Shown here one piece after another: positions 51,934 through 63,807 of a DNA stretch of 64,000 nucleotides. The translations under genes were made by a program, and so were the position numbers. Position 1 is the stretch's first letter; every line of letters starts with the position of its first letter. This DNA comes from Phaeovulum veldkampii DSM 11550 (GTDB lineage Bacteria; Pseudomonadota; Alphaproteobacteria; Rhodobacterales; Rhodobacteraceae). The stretch covers positions 1 through 64,000 of the forward strand of contig NZ_PZKF01000016.1 in NCBI RefSeq assembly GCF_003034995.1, given 5' to 3'. The notes under the pieces are model-generated. The model had not been told where the DNA came from, did not search any database, and saw nothing but the letters and a program-made list of their open reading frames with translations.

Positions 51934-52380
51934 TCACCGCGCTGCGGGCAGCTTGGCGCGCACCATCGACACCAGATCGGCCGCAGGCCGCGCCCCGGCA
52001 AAGCGGGCGATCTCGCGCCCCTTGTGGAACAGGATGAAGGCCGGGATGCCCTGAATGCCGTAGCGCGTTGCGGCGTCGGGGTTTGCCTGGGTGTCGATCT
52101 TGGCCAGCCGCACCTGCGGCGCAAGCGCGGCAGCGGCCTTCTGGAACTCGGGCGCCATCGTCCGGCAGGGGCCGCACCACGGTGCCCAGAAATCGACCAG
52201 CAGGGGCAGATCGTCACCTTTGGCGGCCTTTTGCAGCGTGGCCAGATCCAGCGCCGCCACCTTGCCCGCGGCGAGGGGCGCGCCGCAGACCCCGCATTTT
52301 GGCGCCGAGGCCAGCTTGTCCAGCGGCACCCGGTTTGCCTGCCCGCAGTCGAGACAGACCAGTTTCACAGCTTCGGCCAT
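51934..52380 (-). CDS. trxC: thioredoxin 2 (zinc-containing)
   Basis: 148-residue thioredoxin with an N-terminal zinc-binding extension (VCLDCGQAN ... [10 protein letters not shown], two CxxC pairs). A standard thioredoxin fold follows with [17 protein letters not shown] (active site WCGPC) and the cis-Pro in [11 protein letters not shown]. Cytoplasmic disulphide reductase, often linked to oxidative stress. The start ATG has GGAGG upstream; it is divergent from the next small gene. Confidence 0.95.
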   Translation of the reverse strand: MAEAVKLVCLDCGQANRVPLDKLASAPKCGVCGAPLAAGKVAALDLATLQKAAKGDDLPLLVDFWAPWCGPCRTMAPEFQKAAAALAPQVRLAKIDTQANPDAATRYGIQGIPAFILFHKGREIARFAGARPAADLVSMVRAKLPAAR

Positions 52381-52447
52381 TCTTGCCTCCGTCACATTCG
52401 TGTTTCAGAATATATTTGTCTGCCACGCCCCGAATGCAAGGTGTCCC

Positions 52448-52639
52448 ATGCCCGCTGACCTGACCCCGTTCCGCGATCTGGCGCCCGATGTTCAGGCGCG
52501 GCTGCGCGATGCCTATGCAGACGCCATGGCCCGTCAGGCCACAACCTGCGCGCTGGATGAAAAGATTACCCGCTTTGCCGCCTGGCTTGCCCCGCAAGGC
52601 ATCAGCTTTTCCGCCGAAGACCTGCCCCGGCGGAAATAG
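52448..52639 (+). CDS. small conserved hypothetical protein
   Basis: 63 residues: [20 protein letters not shown], then a predicted helical, Ala-rich segment with one Cys ([20 protein letters not shown]) and a basic end. Function unknown. It lies 67 bases from trxC in divergent orientation and is convergent with gcvP (three bases between stops). The frame composition and start fit a real gene, but the support is modest. Confidence 0.6.
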   Translation: MPADLTPFRDLAPDVQARLRDAYADAMARQATTCALDEKITRFAAWLAPQGISFSAEDLPRRK

Positions 52640-52642
52640 CCG

Positions 52643-55483
<2,841 letters not shown>

Positions 55484-55490
55484 GGCATCC

Positions 55491-55847
55491 TCAGCCGATC
55501 AGAGCCTTGTAGGCGGCTTCATCCATAAAGCTCTCCAGCGCCGACATGTCGGCAGGCTTCATCTTGAAAAACCACGCCGCCCCCAGCGGGTCTTCGTTGA
55601 CCAGCGCGGGGGTGTCGGCCAGCGCCGCGTTGACCTCGACGATCTCGCCCTCCAGCGGCGCCAGAATGTCAGAGGCCGCCTTGACGCTTTCGATCACCAC
55701 GATCTCGGCGCCCTTTTCGACCGGGCCGGGCTCGGGCAGTTCGACGAACACCACATCGCCCAGCGCCTCCGCGGCATGCTCGGTAATGCCCACCACGACC
55801 ACATCGCCCTCGACGCGCAGCCATTCGTGATCTTCGGTATATTTCAT
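55491..55847 (-). CDS. gcvH: glycine cleavage system H protein
   Basis: Lipoyl carrier of the glycine cleavage complex. 118 residues; [20 protein letters not shown] at the N-terminus and the lipoylation site in [20 protein letters not shown] (Lys of ESVKAA). The C-terminal part [19 protein letters not shown] is typical. GAGGG precedes the ATG. Confidence 0.97.
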   Translation of the reverse strand: MKYTEDHEWLRVEGDVVVVGITEHAAEALGDVVFVELPEPGPVEKGAEIVVIESVKAASDILAPLEGEIVEVNAALADTPALVNEDPLGAAWFFKMKPADMSALESFMDEAAYKALIG

Positions 55848-55857
55848 GAGAAGTCCC

Positions 55858-56979
55858 TCAGCGTTTGTAGGTTGTGGGGTGAAACGGCATCGCCACGATG
55901 CGCGCAGGCAGGCGTTTGCCGCGCAGGTCGCCGTAGACGATGGCGCCTTCGGGCAGATCGGCAGGCAGATAGGCCATGGCGACAGGCGCAGTTACCGACG
56001 GGCCGAACCCGCCCGAGGTGATTTGCCCGATGGGCTGGCCACCCTCGGCAGCGGCAAATATCTCGACCCCCTCGCGCATCGGTGCGCGGCCCTCTGGGGC
56101 CAATCCCACGCGCCGCCGCACCGGACCATCGGCCAGTTCCGCCAGAATCCGCGCGGCGCCGGGAAAACCGCCCTCGCGCGCCCCGCCCGTGCGGCGGGCT
56201 TTCTGGATCGCCCAGGCAAGGCCGGCCTCGACCGGGCTTGTGGTGGTGTCAATGTCATGACCATAAAGGCACAGCCCCGCCTCCAGCCGGAGGCTGTCGC
56301 GCGCGCCCAGACCGATGGGAGCCACCTCATCCATCGCCAAGAGCGCCTCGGCGAAGGCCAGCGCCTGCCCCTCGGGCACCGAAATCTCGAATCCGTCCTC
56401 GCCGGTGTAGCCGGAACGCGAGACCCAAAGTTCGGCCCCCGCCCAGACGAAGATACCCACATCCATGAACCGCATCGCCGCCACCCCCGGCACCAGCCGC
56501 GCCAGCGCGGCCTCGGCCGCAGGCCCCTGCAAGGCCAGCAGCGCGCGGTCGGTGATTTCGTTCACCTCAAGGTCAAGATGCGCGCGCAGATGCGCCAGAT
56601 CGGCCTCCTTGCACGCGGCATTCACCACGACAAACAGATGATCTCCCCGGTTGGCCACCATCAGGTCATCCAGTATCCCGCCCGCAGGGTTAGTGAACAT
56701 CGCATAGCGCTGCCGCCCTTCGGCCAGCCCCAGCAGATCGACCGGCACCAGCGCCTCCAGCGCCGCCGCCGCATCCCCGGCCCGGCCCGAGGCCGCGCGC
56801 ACGATCACCTGCCCCATATGGCTGACATCGAACAGCCCCGCCGCTGCGCGGGCGTGCAGATGCTCCTTCAGCACCCCCAACGGGTATTGAACCGGCATCT
56901 CATAGCCCGCAAAGGGCACCATTTTCGCACCCAAGCGGATGTGCAGATCGTAAAGACCCGTGCGCATCAGGTCGGCCAT
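55858..56979 (-). CDS. gcvT: aminomethyltransferase (glycine cleavage T protein)
   Basis: Transfers the methylene unit from lipoyl-bound aminomethyl to tetrahydrofolate, releasing ammonia. 373 residues. Blocks are [53 protein letters not shown] and [18 protein letters not shown] (folate-site Asp nearby). The second in-frame ATG is chosen because GAAAGGGGG lies just before it. First gene of the operon, 71 bases after the riboswitch region. Confidence 0.96.
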   Translation of the reverse strand: MADLMRTGLYDLHIRLGAKMVPFAGYEMPVQYPLGVLKEHLHARAAAGLFDVSHMGQVIVRAASGRAGDAAAALEALVPVDLLGLAEGRQRYAMFTNPAGGILDDLMVANRGDHLFVVVNAACKEADLAHLRAHLDLEVNEITDRALLALQGPAAEAALARLVPGVAAMRFMDVGIFVWAGAELWVSRSGYTGEDGFEISVPEGQALAFAEALLAMDEVAPIGLGARDSLRLEAGLCLYGHDIDTTTSPVEAGLAWAIQKARRTGGAREGGFPGAARILAELADGPVRRRVGLAPEGRAPMREGVEIFAAAEGGQPIGQITSGGFGPSVTAPVAMAYLPADLPEGAIVYGDLRGKRLPARIVAMPFHPTTYKR

Positions 56980-57049
56980 TGCCGCCCCCTTTCCCATCTC
57001 GCCGGATCGCCCGGCATCGTGCCCAAGGCAGCCACGCTGCCCAAACCGA

Positions 57050-57225
57050 TGCCCCCTCTGTCCCTACCCCGTCGGGGCGCCTGAGATCGTTATCCCTTCG
57101 GCGGGCGCAAACGCGCCTCTCTCCAGAGTCCTTTGTCAGAACGGTCCCTTGCGCCTGAGAGTTTACCGGGGCGGTTGCTCCTTCGGCACCGATGGGGGCA
57201 GTGCCCCGCCGGATTCTCCCGATCC
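57050..57225 (-). ncRNA. tandem glycine riboswitch upstream of gcvTHP
   Basis: On the minus strand two glycine aptamers follow each other. Aptamer 1 (about 57225-57126) has GGGAGAATCC, the core GTGCCGAAGGAGCAA and CTCTCAGGCGCAAGGGACC. Aptamer 2 (about 57125-57050) has GGAGAGAGGC, CGCCGAAGGGATAAC and ATCTCAGGCGC. The pieces match the gcvT element cores (GCCGAAGG and CTCAGGC). Glycine binding normally turns on gcv expression in such tandem switches, so breakdown follows glycine supply. Confidence 0.9.
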
Positions 57226-57348
57226 TGACGCCCCAAGCACTAGCCGAGCCGCCCCGGCACTGGCAAGGGGGATAAACGCAACCGACGCGTTCGGGCTGAA
57301 ATCGACAGCACAATGACCAAGGCCGGGTCGCAAAACCCCGCCTCTCCC

Positions 57349-57400
57349 CTTCATCTTGGCTCAAATATCCTCGGGGGGTCCGGGGGGCAGACGGCCCCCC
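57349..57400 (+). repeat. dispersed repeat, copy B (intergenic)
   Basis: TCATCTTGGCTCAAATATCC, then TCGGGGGGTCC and GGGGGGCAGACGGCCCCCC. It is the short form of copy A without the inner hairpin. It lies just downstream of the gltX stop on the other strand, where its GC stem could help end gltX transcription. Confidence 0.75.
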
Positions 57401-57424
57401 GGCCTTGGCACCCTTTCCGGGGCC

Positions 57425-58753
57425 TCAGCCCTTGGCGCGGATCTTTTGCAACATCGGCATCAGCTCGGCCATTTCCGGCCCATGCGCCTGCCCGGTCAGC
57501 GCCTTGCGCAGCGGCATGAACAGCCCCTTGCCCTTGCGGCCCGTCGCCTCTTTGACCTTCGCGGTCCACTCGGCCCAGGTGCTGGCCGTGAACGGCGGGT
57601 TCGGCAGCAGCGCCAGCGCGGTGGCCACGAACTCGGCATCCTCGGGGTCGATCACCGGCTCGGCCCCTTCCAGCACCAGATCGGCCCAATGGTCGATCTC
57701 GGCCAGCAGGGTGATGTTGTGGCGCGCCACCTCCCAGAACCGTTCGGCCCAGGCTTCGGGGATGCCCAGCATGCGGATATGCGCATACACCACCTCAAAG
57801 GGCAGGTTCTGGTTGCGCTCGCGGGTCAGCGGGATCAGATCTTCGGCGTCGAATTTGGTGGGCGCCGCGCCGAACTGGTCCAGATCGAACCCCTGGGCCA
57901 GCTCGTCCAGGCTGATCTTCAGCTCCACCGGCTGCGACGACCCCAGCCGCGCCATCAGGCTCAGCAGCGCCTCGGGCGCCACGCCCTGCGCGCGCAGGTC
58001 GCGCAGCGACAGCGTGCCCAGACGTTTCGACAATTCCTCGCCCTGCGCGCCGGTCAGCAGGCTGTGGTGGGCAAAGCGCGGCGGCCGCCCGCCCAGCGCC
58101 TCCATGATCTGGATCTGCGTGGCGGTATTGGTCACATGGTCGGCGCCGCGCACGATATGGGTGACCCCCATCTGAATGTCATCGACCGACGAGGCGAAGG
58201 TATAAAGCACCTGCCCGTCGGCCCGGATCAGCACCGGGTCCGACACCGAGCCCGCATCAATCGAGATCGGGCCAAGGATGCCGTCTTCCCATTCGATCCG
58301 GGTCTGGTCGAGCAGAAAACGCCAGTAACCGTCACGCCCCTCTTCGCGCAGGCGGTCCTTGTCATAATCCGACAGCTTCAGCGCCGCGCGGTCATAGACC
58401 GGGGGCTTGTGCATGTTCAGCAGTTTCTTGCGTTTGAGGTCCAGTTCGGTGGGGCTTTCGAAACATTCGTAAAACCGCCCCGAGATGCGCAGCGACTCGG
58501 CCGCCGCCTCATAGCGGTCCATCCGCTCTGACTGCCGTTCGAGCCGGTCCCAGGTCAGGCCCAGCCATTCCAGATCTTCCATGATCGCGTCGGCATATTC
58601 CTGTTTCGACCGTTCGCGGTCGGTATCATCCAGCCGCAGAATGAACATGCCGCCGGATTTGCGCGCGATCAGATAGTTGAACAGCGCGGTGCGCAGGTTG
58701 CCGACGTGAATATAGCCGGTGGGTGACGGGGCAAAGCGGGTGACGGTGGTCAT
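57425..58753 (-). CDS. gltX: glutamate--tRNA ligase
   Basis: Charges tRNA-Glu (and often tRNA-Gln for later amidation in alphaproteobacteria). 442 residues. Class I synthetase with the HIGH-like site RFAPSPTGYIHVGNLRTALF and the KMSKS-like site GEELSKRLGTLS. The C-terminal helical anticodon-binding domain ends MPMLQKIRAKG. Many alphaproteobacteria carry two GltX copies; this one resembles the shorter second type. The ATG at 58753 with AGGAG at the right distance is preferred over a GTG two codons upstream. Confidence 0.94.
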   Translation of the reverse strand: MTTVTRFAPSPTGYIHVGNLRTALFNYLIARKSGGMFILRLDDTDRERSKQEYADAIMEDLEWLGLTWDRLERQSERMDRYEAAAESLRISGRFYECFESPTELDLKRKKLLNMHKPPVYDRAALKLSDYDKDRLREEGRDGYWRFLLDQTRIEWEDGILGPISIDAGSVSDPVLIRADGQVLYTFASSVDDIQMGVTHIVRGADHVTNTATQIQIMEALGGRPPRFAHHSLLTGAQGEELSKRLGTLSLRDLRAQGVAPEALLSLMARLGSSQPVELKISLDELAQGFDLDQFGAAPTKFDAEDLIPLTRERNQNLPFEVVYAHIRMLGIPEAWAERFWEVARHNITLLAEIDHWADLVLEGAEPVIDPEDAEFVATALALLPNPPFTASTWAEWTAKVKEATGRKGKGLFMPLRKALTGQAHGPEMAELMPMLQKIRAKG

Positions 58754-58829
58754 GGGCACTCTCCTGTTGTCTTCGCTCTTTCACACAGCGCGGCTTTTGT
58801 CCATATCGGGGCAAGACAGGAGGGCCGCC

Positions 58830-59237
58830 ATGCACGCTTGGAAAGGGCGCACCGCGCCGGGGATCGAGGTGATCGAGACGATGGCCGAGGCCGCGCGCGC
58901 GGCCCTGCCGCCCGCCTTCGCGGGGCTGGCGGCGCAGGTGGTGCTGCGGGTCGAGGATCTGGCCTGCGAAGAGATGCTGGACGAACTGGAAATCGACGAT
59001 CCGTTCGAGTTGACCGGGCTTTACGAAGGCCCCCCCCTGACCGAGAAATCGGTGATGGATCAGCCCGCGGGACCGGATGTGATCTGGCTGTTCCGCCGCG
59101 CCATTCTGGACGAATGGGTCAGCCGCGGCGATGTGGCGCTGGAGGAACTGGTGGCGCATGTGATGGTCCACGAACTGGCGCATCACTTTGGCTGGTCGGA
59201 TGACGACATCGCCGCCATCGACCGTTGGTGGGAATAG
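58830..59237 (+). CDS. metallopeptidase family protein (minimal zincin)
   Basis: 135-residue member of the small zincin family (DUF1025/PF06262-like). The metal motif VHELAHHFGWSDDDI (HExxH) is near residue 116; the N-terminal part has IEVIETMAEAARAALPPAFA. Activity is presumed but not proven for the family. ACAGGAGGG lies before the ATG. It is divergent from gltX. Confidence 0.88.
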   Translation: MHAWKGRTAPGIEVIETMAEAARAALPPAFAGLAAQVVLRVEDLACEEMLDELEIDDPFELTGLYEGPPLTEKSVMDQPAGPDVIWLFRRAILDEWVSRGDVALEELVAHVMVHELAHHFGWSDDDIAAIDRWWE

Positions 59238-59325
59238 CTGCACAGCGGCTGTGCAGCCCCGCGCGCTGGCCTTTGGGCCCCCCTGCGCTAGCTTTCGCGC
59301 AAGGTCAACCAAGGGAGGCACGACC

Positions 59326-60252
59326 ATGACCCACCCCCGGCTTACCCGCCGCACCGCGCTGATGGCCGCCGCCGCGGCGCCGTTCCTGCCCGCGCTGGCA
59401 CCCCGACCGGCCGCTGCCGCCGCCGCACCGCAGGGTGCAGCCTTTGCCCCGTTCCATCGCGTGACGCTGGGCGGGTTCGAGGTGACAACGCTGCTCGCGG
59501 GCAGCCGCGTGATGGAGGCACCGCAGACGATCTTTGGGCTGAACGCCACACCCGAGGAGTTTGCCGCCACCTCGGCTGCTGCCTTTCTGCCCACCGACAA
59601 ATCGCGCAACTTCTTTACCCCGGTTCTGGTCAATACGGGCCGTGAACTGGTGCTGTTCGACACCGGGCTGACCCCCGAGGGCATCACCGCCGCGCTGGCC
59701 AGTGCGGGTGTCACCCCCGATCAGGTCGATCTGGTGGTTCTGACGCATATGCACGGCGACCATATCGGCGGGCTGTCAGATGGCGCCACCCCCACCTTTC
59801 CCAACGCCCGCTATGCCACCGGCCGGGTGGAATTTGACCACTGGGCCAAGGCCGGGAACGACGGCTTCGAGGCCAAGGTGCGCCCGCTGGCCGACAAGAT
59901 CGCCTTTCTTGAAGACGGCGGCGCGGCGGCACCGGGCATCACCGCGATGCTGGCGCCAGGGCATACGCCGGGGCACATGGCCTACCGGCTGGACAGCAAC
60001 GGCGCGGGCCTGGTGCTGATCGCCGATGCGGCGAACCACTATGTCTGGTCGGTCGAACAGCCCGACTGGGAGGTGAAATACGACGCCGACAAGGCACAGG
60101 CCGCCGCCACGCGCAAGCGCCTTCTGGGCATGATCGCGGCCGACCGGCTGCCGTTTGTCGGCTATCACATGCCCTTCCCCGGACTGGGCTATCTGGAGCC
60201 GAAGGGGCCGGGCTTCCGCTTTGTGCCCGCGTCCTATCAACTCAGCCTGTGA
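59326..60252 (+). CDS. Tat-exported MBL-fold metallohydrolase
   Basis: 308 residues. The signal contains LTRRTALMAAAAAPFLPALA, a twin-arginine pattern, ending near an Ala-rich stretch. The metallo-beta-lactamase domain has VVLTHMHGDHIGGLSDG (HxHxDH), MLAPGHTPGHMAYRL, LIADAANHYVW and the final His in GYHMPFPGLG. It resembles quorum-quenching lactonase and related hydrolases; the substrate is unknown. AGGGAGG precedes the start. Confidence 0.88.
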   Translation: MTHPRLTRRTALMAAAAAPFLPALAPRPAAAAAAPQGAAFAPFHRVTLGGFEVTTLLAGSRVMEAPQTIFGLNATPEEFAATSAAAFLPTDKSRNFFTPVLVNTGRELVLFDTGLTPEGITAALASAGVTPDQVDLVVLTHMHGDHIGGLSDGATPTFPNARYATGRVEFDHWAKAGNDGFEAKVRPLADKIAFLEDGGAAAPGITAMLAPGHTPGHMAYRLDSNGAGLVLIADAANHYVWSVEQPDWEVKYDADKAQAAATRKRLLGMIAADRLPFVGYHMPFPGLGYLEPKGPGFRFVPASYQLSL

Positions 60253-60516
60253 TCCGGGCGCGGCGGGCGGGCGCGGCGGGCGGCGGCGGAGGAACGACAA
60301 CAGCGCGGCCCCGCCGCAATCGCAGGGCACTGCCCGGCCGGGCAGCGCCCTGACCCAGACCAGAACCGCGGCGAATTTCGGCATCTCACCCCGGTCGCGC
60401 CCGCCGGCTTTGCCAAACCGCAGTTTTTCGGCCCCCGCCGCGCGACGCGCGCAACGACGCCTTGGAACCGTCACGTGAACCTGTCAGTGTCGCCGGGCAA
60501 CAGCCCAAGGCCCGCA

Positions 60517-61464
60517 ATGATCCCGATCCTGACCGTCACCCTGAACCCCACCGTCGATTTCTCGACCTCTGCCGAAACCGTCGCCCCCGACCGCAAACTG
60601 CGCTGCGCCCGCCCCGAGGCGAACCCCGGCGGCGGCGGCATCAACGTCAGCCGCGCGATTGCCATTCTGGGCGGGCATTCCACCGCCTTTGTCGCCGTGG
60701 GCGGGCCGGTGGGTGACAAGCTGGTGCATCTGCTGGCCGAGGCCGGGATCGGCCTTGCCCCCTTTCCCGCCCCCGCCGAAACGCGCCAGAGCTTTTCGGT
60801 GATCGACCGCACCACCGGCGAGGAATACCGATTTGTGATGCCGGGGCCCGACTGGCCTGCCCGTGCGGTGACCGAGGCGCTGGCGCGGATCGGGCGGGCG
60901 GCGCCGCGCGGCGGGATCGTGGTGCTGTCGGGCAGCCAGCCGCCCGGCGTGCCCAGTGATTTTCCCGCCCGTCTGGCGACCCGCATCGCCCGCAGCGGCG
61001 CACGGATGATCCTTGATACCTCGGGCGCGCCGCTGCACCGGCTGCTGGCGGCGCAGGCGCGCCCGGTCTGCGTGCTGCGGATGGACGACATGGAGGCCGA
61101 GGAGCTGGCGGGCCGCCTGCTGCCCAGGCGCGAGGACAGCGCCGATTTCGCGCAATCGCTGGTGCATCAGGGCATTGCGCAAATGGTGATCGTGGCGCGC
61201 GGCGACGAAGGCTCGGTGCTGGCCACCGCCACCGAACGCTGGCATTCCGAGGCGGCCAAGGTGCCGGTGCAGTCCAAGGTGGGGGCTGGCGACAGTTTCG
61301 TGGGCGGCTTTACGCTGGCCCTGGCACGCGGGGCCAGCCCGGAACGCGCGTTGCAGATCGGCACCGCGGCGGCCAGTTCGGCGGTGATGACCGAGTCGAT
61401 CGACCTGTGCCGCGCGGCCGATGTGCGCCACCTGACGCCGCTGTGCCACCTGAGCCGGGTCTGA
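60517..61464 (+). CDS. pfkB: PfkB-type sugar kinase (6-phosphofructokinase II / 1-phosphofructokinase-like)
   Basis: 315 residues of the ribokinase/PfkB family. ILTVTLNPTVDFSTSAE, then LRCARPEANPGGGGINVSRA, EEYRFVMPGP, VVLSGSQPPGVPSDF and the catalytic VPVQSKVGAGDSFVGGFTLA (GAGD, catalytic Asp). The pattern is close to E. coli PfkB, which phosphorylates fructose-6-phosphate; a tagatose-6-P or fructose-1-P role cannot be excluded. The ATG with AAGG upstream is preferred over a GTG 14 codons earlier. The 222 bases before it (60253-60474) show no gene. Confidence 0.9.
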   Translation: MIPILTVTLNPTVDFSTSAETVAPDRKLRCARPEANPGGGGINVSRAIAILGGHSTAFVAVGGPVGDKLVHLLAEAGIGLAPFPAPAETRQSFSVIDRTTGEEYRFVMPGPDWPARAVTEALARIGRAAPRGGIVVLSGSQPPGVPSDFPARLATRIARSGARMILDTSGAPLHRLLAAQARPVCVLRMDDMEAEELAGRLLPRREDSADFAQSLVHQGIAQMVIVARGDEGSVLATATERWHSEAAKVPVQSKVGAGDSFVGGFTLALARGASPERALQIGTAAASSAVMTESIDLCRAADVRHLTPLCHLSRV

Positions 61465-61505
61465 CCCGGCGCAGGCAAAGCGGACAGGCGGGCGCCGATG
61501 GCCTA

Positions 61506-62435
61506 CTAGCCCTTGGCGGCCAGCACATCCTCGGGCGTGCCCACCGCGCGGGTCGCGGCATCCTTGGCGATGCGCTTGACCATGCCCGACAGCGCCTTGC
61601 CTGCGCCGATCTCCCAGAACTCGGTCACGCCCTGCGCGGCCATCCACGCCACCGACTCGCGCCAGCGCACCGAACCCGTGACCTGTTCCACCAGAAGCGC
61701 GCGGATCAGGTCGGGGTCAGAGACCGCTTCGGCGCGCACGTTGGCCACCAGCGGCACCACCGGCGCCGCGATCGCCACATCGGCCAGCGCCGCGGCCATG
61801 GCGTCGGCGGCGGGCTGCATCAGCGCGCAATGGAAGGGCGCGGACACCGGCAGGATCACCGCGCGCTTGGCGCCGCGGGTCTTGGCGATCTCGACCGCGC
61901 GTTCCACCGCGGCCTTGTGGCCCGACACCACCACCTGCGCAGGGTCGTTGTCATTGGCGGCCTGACAGACATCGCCCTGCGCGGCCTCGGCCGCGACCTC
62001 GGCGGCGGTGGCGAAATCAAGGCCCAGCAGCGCGGCCATGGCGCCCACGCCGACCGGCACCGCCGATTGCATCGCCAGCCCCCGCAGCCGCAACAGCCGG
62101 GCGGTATCGGCAACCGTCAGGCTGCCCGCGGCGCACAGCGCGGAATATTCGCCCAGCGAATGGCCCGCAACAAAGGCCGCCGAGGTCACCGCGATGCCCT
62201 CGGCCTCCAGCGCGCGCAGGGCGGCGATCGAGGTGGCCATCAGCGCGGGCTGGGCATTGGCGGTCAGCGTCAGCGCCTCGGCCTCGCCCTCCCAGATCAG
62301 CGCCGACAGCTTTTCGCCCAAGGCTGCATCCACCTCGTCAAACACCGCCCGTGCGGCGGGGTAGGTTTCGGCCAGCGCGCGGCCCATGCCGATGGTCTGC
62401 GCCCCCTGCCCCGGAAATACGAATGCGCGGCTCAT
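61506..62435 (-). CDS. fabD: malonyl-CoA--acyl carrier protein transacylase
   Basis: Loads malonate on ACP for fatty acid synthesis. 309 residues; AFVFPGQGAQTIGMGRALAE at the N-terminus, nucleophile Ser in FVAGHSLGEYSAL, catalytic His in LPVSAPFHCALMQPA, and the Arg/Gln blocks of the family. The fabG and acpP genes would lie outside the visible neighbourhood. CAGGAG precedes the ATG. Confidence 0.96.
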   Translation of the reverse strand: MSRAFVFPGQGAQTIGMGRALAETYPAARAVFDEVDAALGEKLSALIWEGEAEALTLTANAQPALMATSIAALRALEAEGIAVTSAAFVAGHSLGEYSALCAAGSLTVADTARLLRLRGLAMQSAVPVGVGAMAALLGLDFATAAEVAAEAAQGDVCQAANDNDPAQVVVSGHKAAVERAVEIAKTRGAKRAVILPVSAPFHCALMQPAADAMAAALADVAIAAPVVPLVANVRAEAVSDPDLIRALLVEQVTGSVRWRESVAWMAAQGVTEFWEIGAGKALSGMVKRIAKDAATRAVGTPEDVLAAKG

Positions 62436-62563
62436 GCTGTTCTCCTGCACCAGTTTGGCCTGCCTTAGCGCGCGGGCGCGCGACGCACAACTGCTGTGCG
62501 ACCGCGGGTCTGGGCAGGGCAGCGGTCACGCCCTACCCTTTGGCAAACGTCAAAGGATGCATC

Positions 62564-63757
62564 ATGCCCCTTGCCAGCACCCCCCGCAGCTATGGCGGCC
62601 CTGCCCGCCTGTTCCACTGGCTGACCGCGCTGTTGATTGTGACAGCCGCGGCGCTGGGCCTTTGCGCCACCGGCCTGCCCACCGGCAGCCCCGAACAGGT
62701 CGCCGCCGCAGTGACGGCATTTTCGGCGCACAAGACGATCGGGGTGGCTGCGTTTTTCGTGGCGCTGGCGCGCATTCTCTGGGCGGTCACGCAGCCGCGC
62801 CCCGCCCCGCTGCACCCCGCGCGGCGGCTCGAAACCCTTGCCGCCGAAACCGTGCACTGGGCGCTTTATGGCGCAATGCTGGTGATGCCGCTGTCGGGCT
62901 GGGTCAAACACGCAGCTCAGGCGGGGTTTGCCCCGATCTGGGGCCCCTTCGGGCAGGGACTGCCCTTTGTGCCGCAAAGCGCGGCGCTGGCACAGGCTGC
63001 CGGCGCGGTGCATGGGCTGGCGGCCTGGGTGCTGGGGGCGGCGGTCGCACTGCATGTGGCGGGCGCGCTGAAACATGCGCTGATCGACCGCGACGCGACA
63101 TTGGCGCGGATGACGCACGGCCTTGCGGCGGGCAGCGGCGCGCACCGGGCGGGCCGTGCCGCCCCCGCGCTGGCGCTGTCGATCTGGGCGGGGGTAATGG
63201 GCGTGGCGGTGCTGCCCGGCGCGGCCACGCGCCCCGGCACGCCCACGGCCCCCGCCCCCGTTGCCAGCGCCGACATCTGGCAGGTGCAAGAGGGACGGCT
63301 GAGTTTCACCGTCCGGCAGATGGGGGCCGAGGTCACCGGCAGCTTCGCGGACTGGCAGGCGCAGATCGACTATACCCCCGAAACACGCGCGGGTCAGGTG
63401 ACGGTTGACATTGCACTGGCAAGCCTTGGCCTTGGGGCGGTCACGGCGCAGGCGCTGGGGCCTGAATTCCTTGACGCCGCCAGCCACCCCACAGCGCGAT
63501 TCAGCGCCGCCATTGGCGAAACCGATGGCCAGCTTGCCGCCACCGGCAGGCTGGAGTTGCGCGGCGCCACGATGCCGGTCACGCTGCCCTTCACGCTGGA
63601 AATGGTGGACGGCACCGCCCGGATGACCGGCACCACCACGCTTGACCGGCGCGATTTCGGGATCGGCGCGGGCTATGGCGACGAGGCGACGGTGGGCTTT
63701 GACGTGCGGGTCGATGTGGCGCTGACCGCCACGCGCAGCAGCACCACGAACAACTGA
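62564..63757 (+). CDS. cytochrome b561 domain fused to a YceI domain
   Basis: 397 residues. The N-terminal cytochrome b561 domain (about 1-195) has four membrane helices and haem-ligand His candidates (ARLFHWLTALLI, AFSAHKTIGVAAF, ETVHWALYGAMLV, GAVHGLAAWVLGAAVALHVA). One more hydrophobic segment (about 206-222) leads into a periplasmic YceI domain (about 235-397: GRLSFTVRQMGAEVTGSFAD, ASHPTARFSAAIGE, LDRRDFGIG). YceI domains bind isoprenoid quinone-like lipids, so electron transfer between quinone and b haem is possible (inference). AAAGGA lies before the ATG. A second YceI gene is convergent downstream. Confidence 0.9.
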   Translation: MPLASTPRSYGGPARLFHWLTALLIVTAAALGLCATGLPTGSPEQVAAAVTAFSAHKTIGVAAFFVALARILWAVTQPRPAPLHPARRLETLAAETVHWALYGAMLVMPLSGWVKHAAQAGFAPIWGPFGQGLPFVPQSAALAQAAGAVHGLAAWVLGAAVALHVAGALKHALIDRDATLARMTHGLAAGSGAHRAGRAAPALALSIWAGVMGVAVLPGAATRPGTPTAPAPVASADIWQVQEGRLSFTVRQMGAEVTGSFADWQAQIDYTPETRAGQVTVDIALASLGLGAVTAQALGPEFLDAASHPTARFSAAIGETDGQLAATGRLELRGATMPVTLPFTLEMVDGTARMTGTTTLDRRDFGIGAGYGDEATVGFDVRVDVALTATRSSTTNN

Positions 63758-63784
63758 AAAGGCCACCGGGTTGCCCCGGTGGCC
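63756..63784 (-). terminator. Rho-independent terminator of the downstream yceI gene
   Basis: Perfect 10-bp stem GGCCACCGGG/CCCGGTGGCC with a TTGC loop. On the minus strand it is followed by TTTTC, the intrinsic-terminator layout; on the plus strand it could also act for the b561-YceI gene. Confidence 0.8.
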
Positions 63785-63807
63785 CGCAAGGCTGACAAGC
63801 CGCCTGT

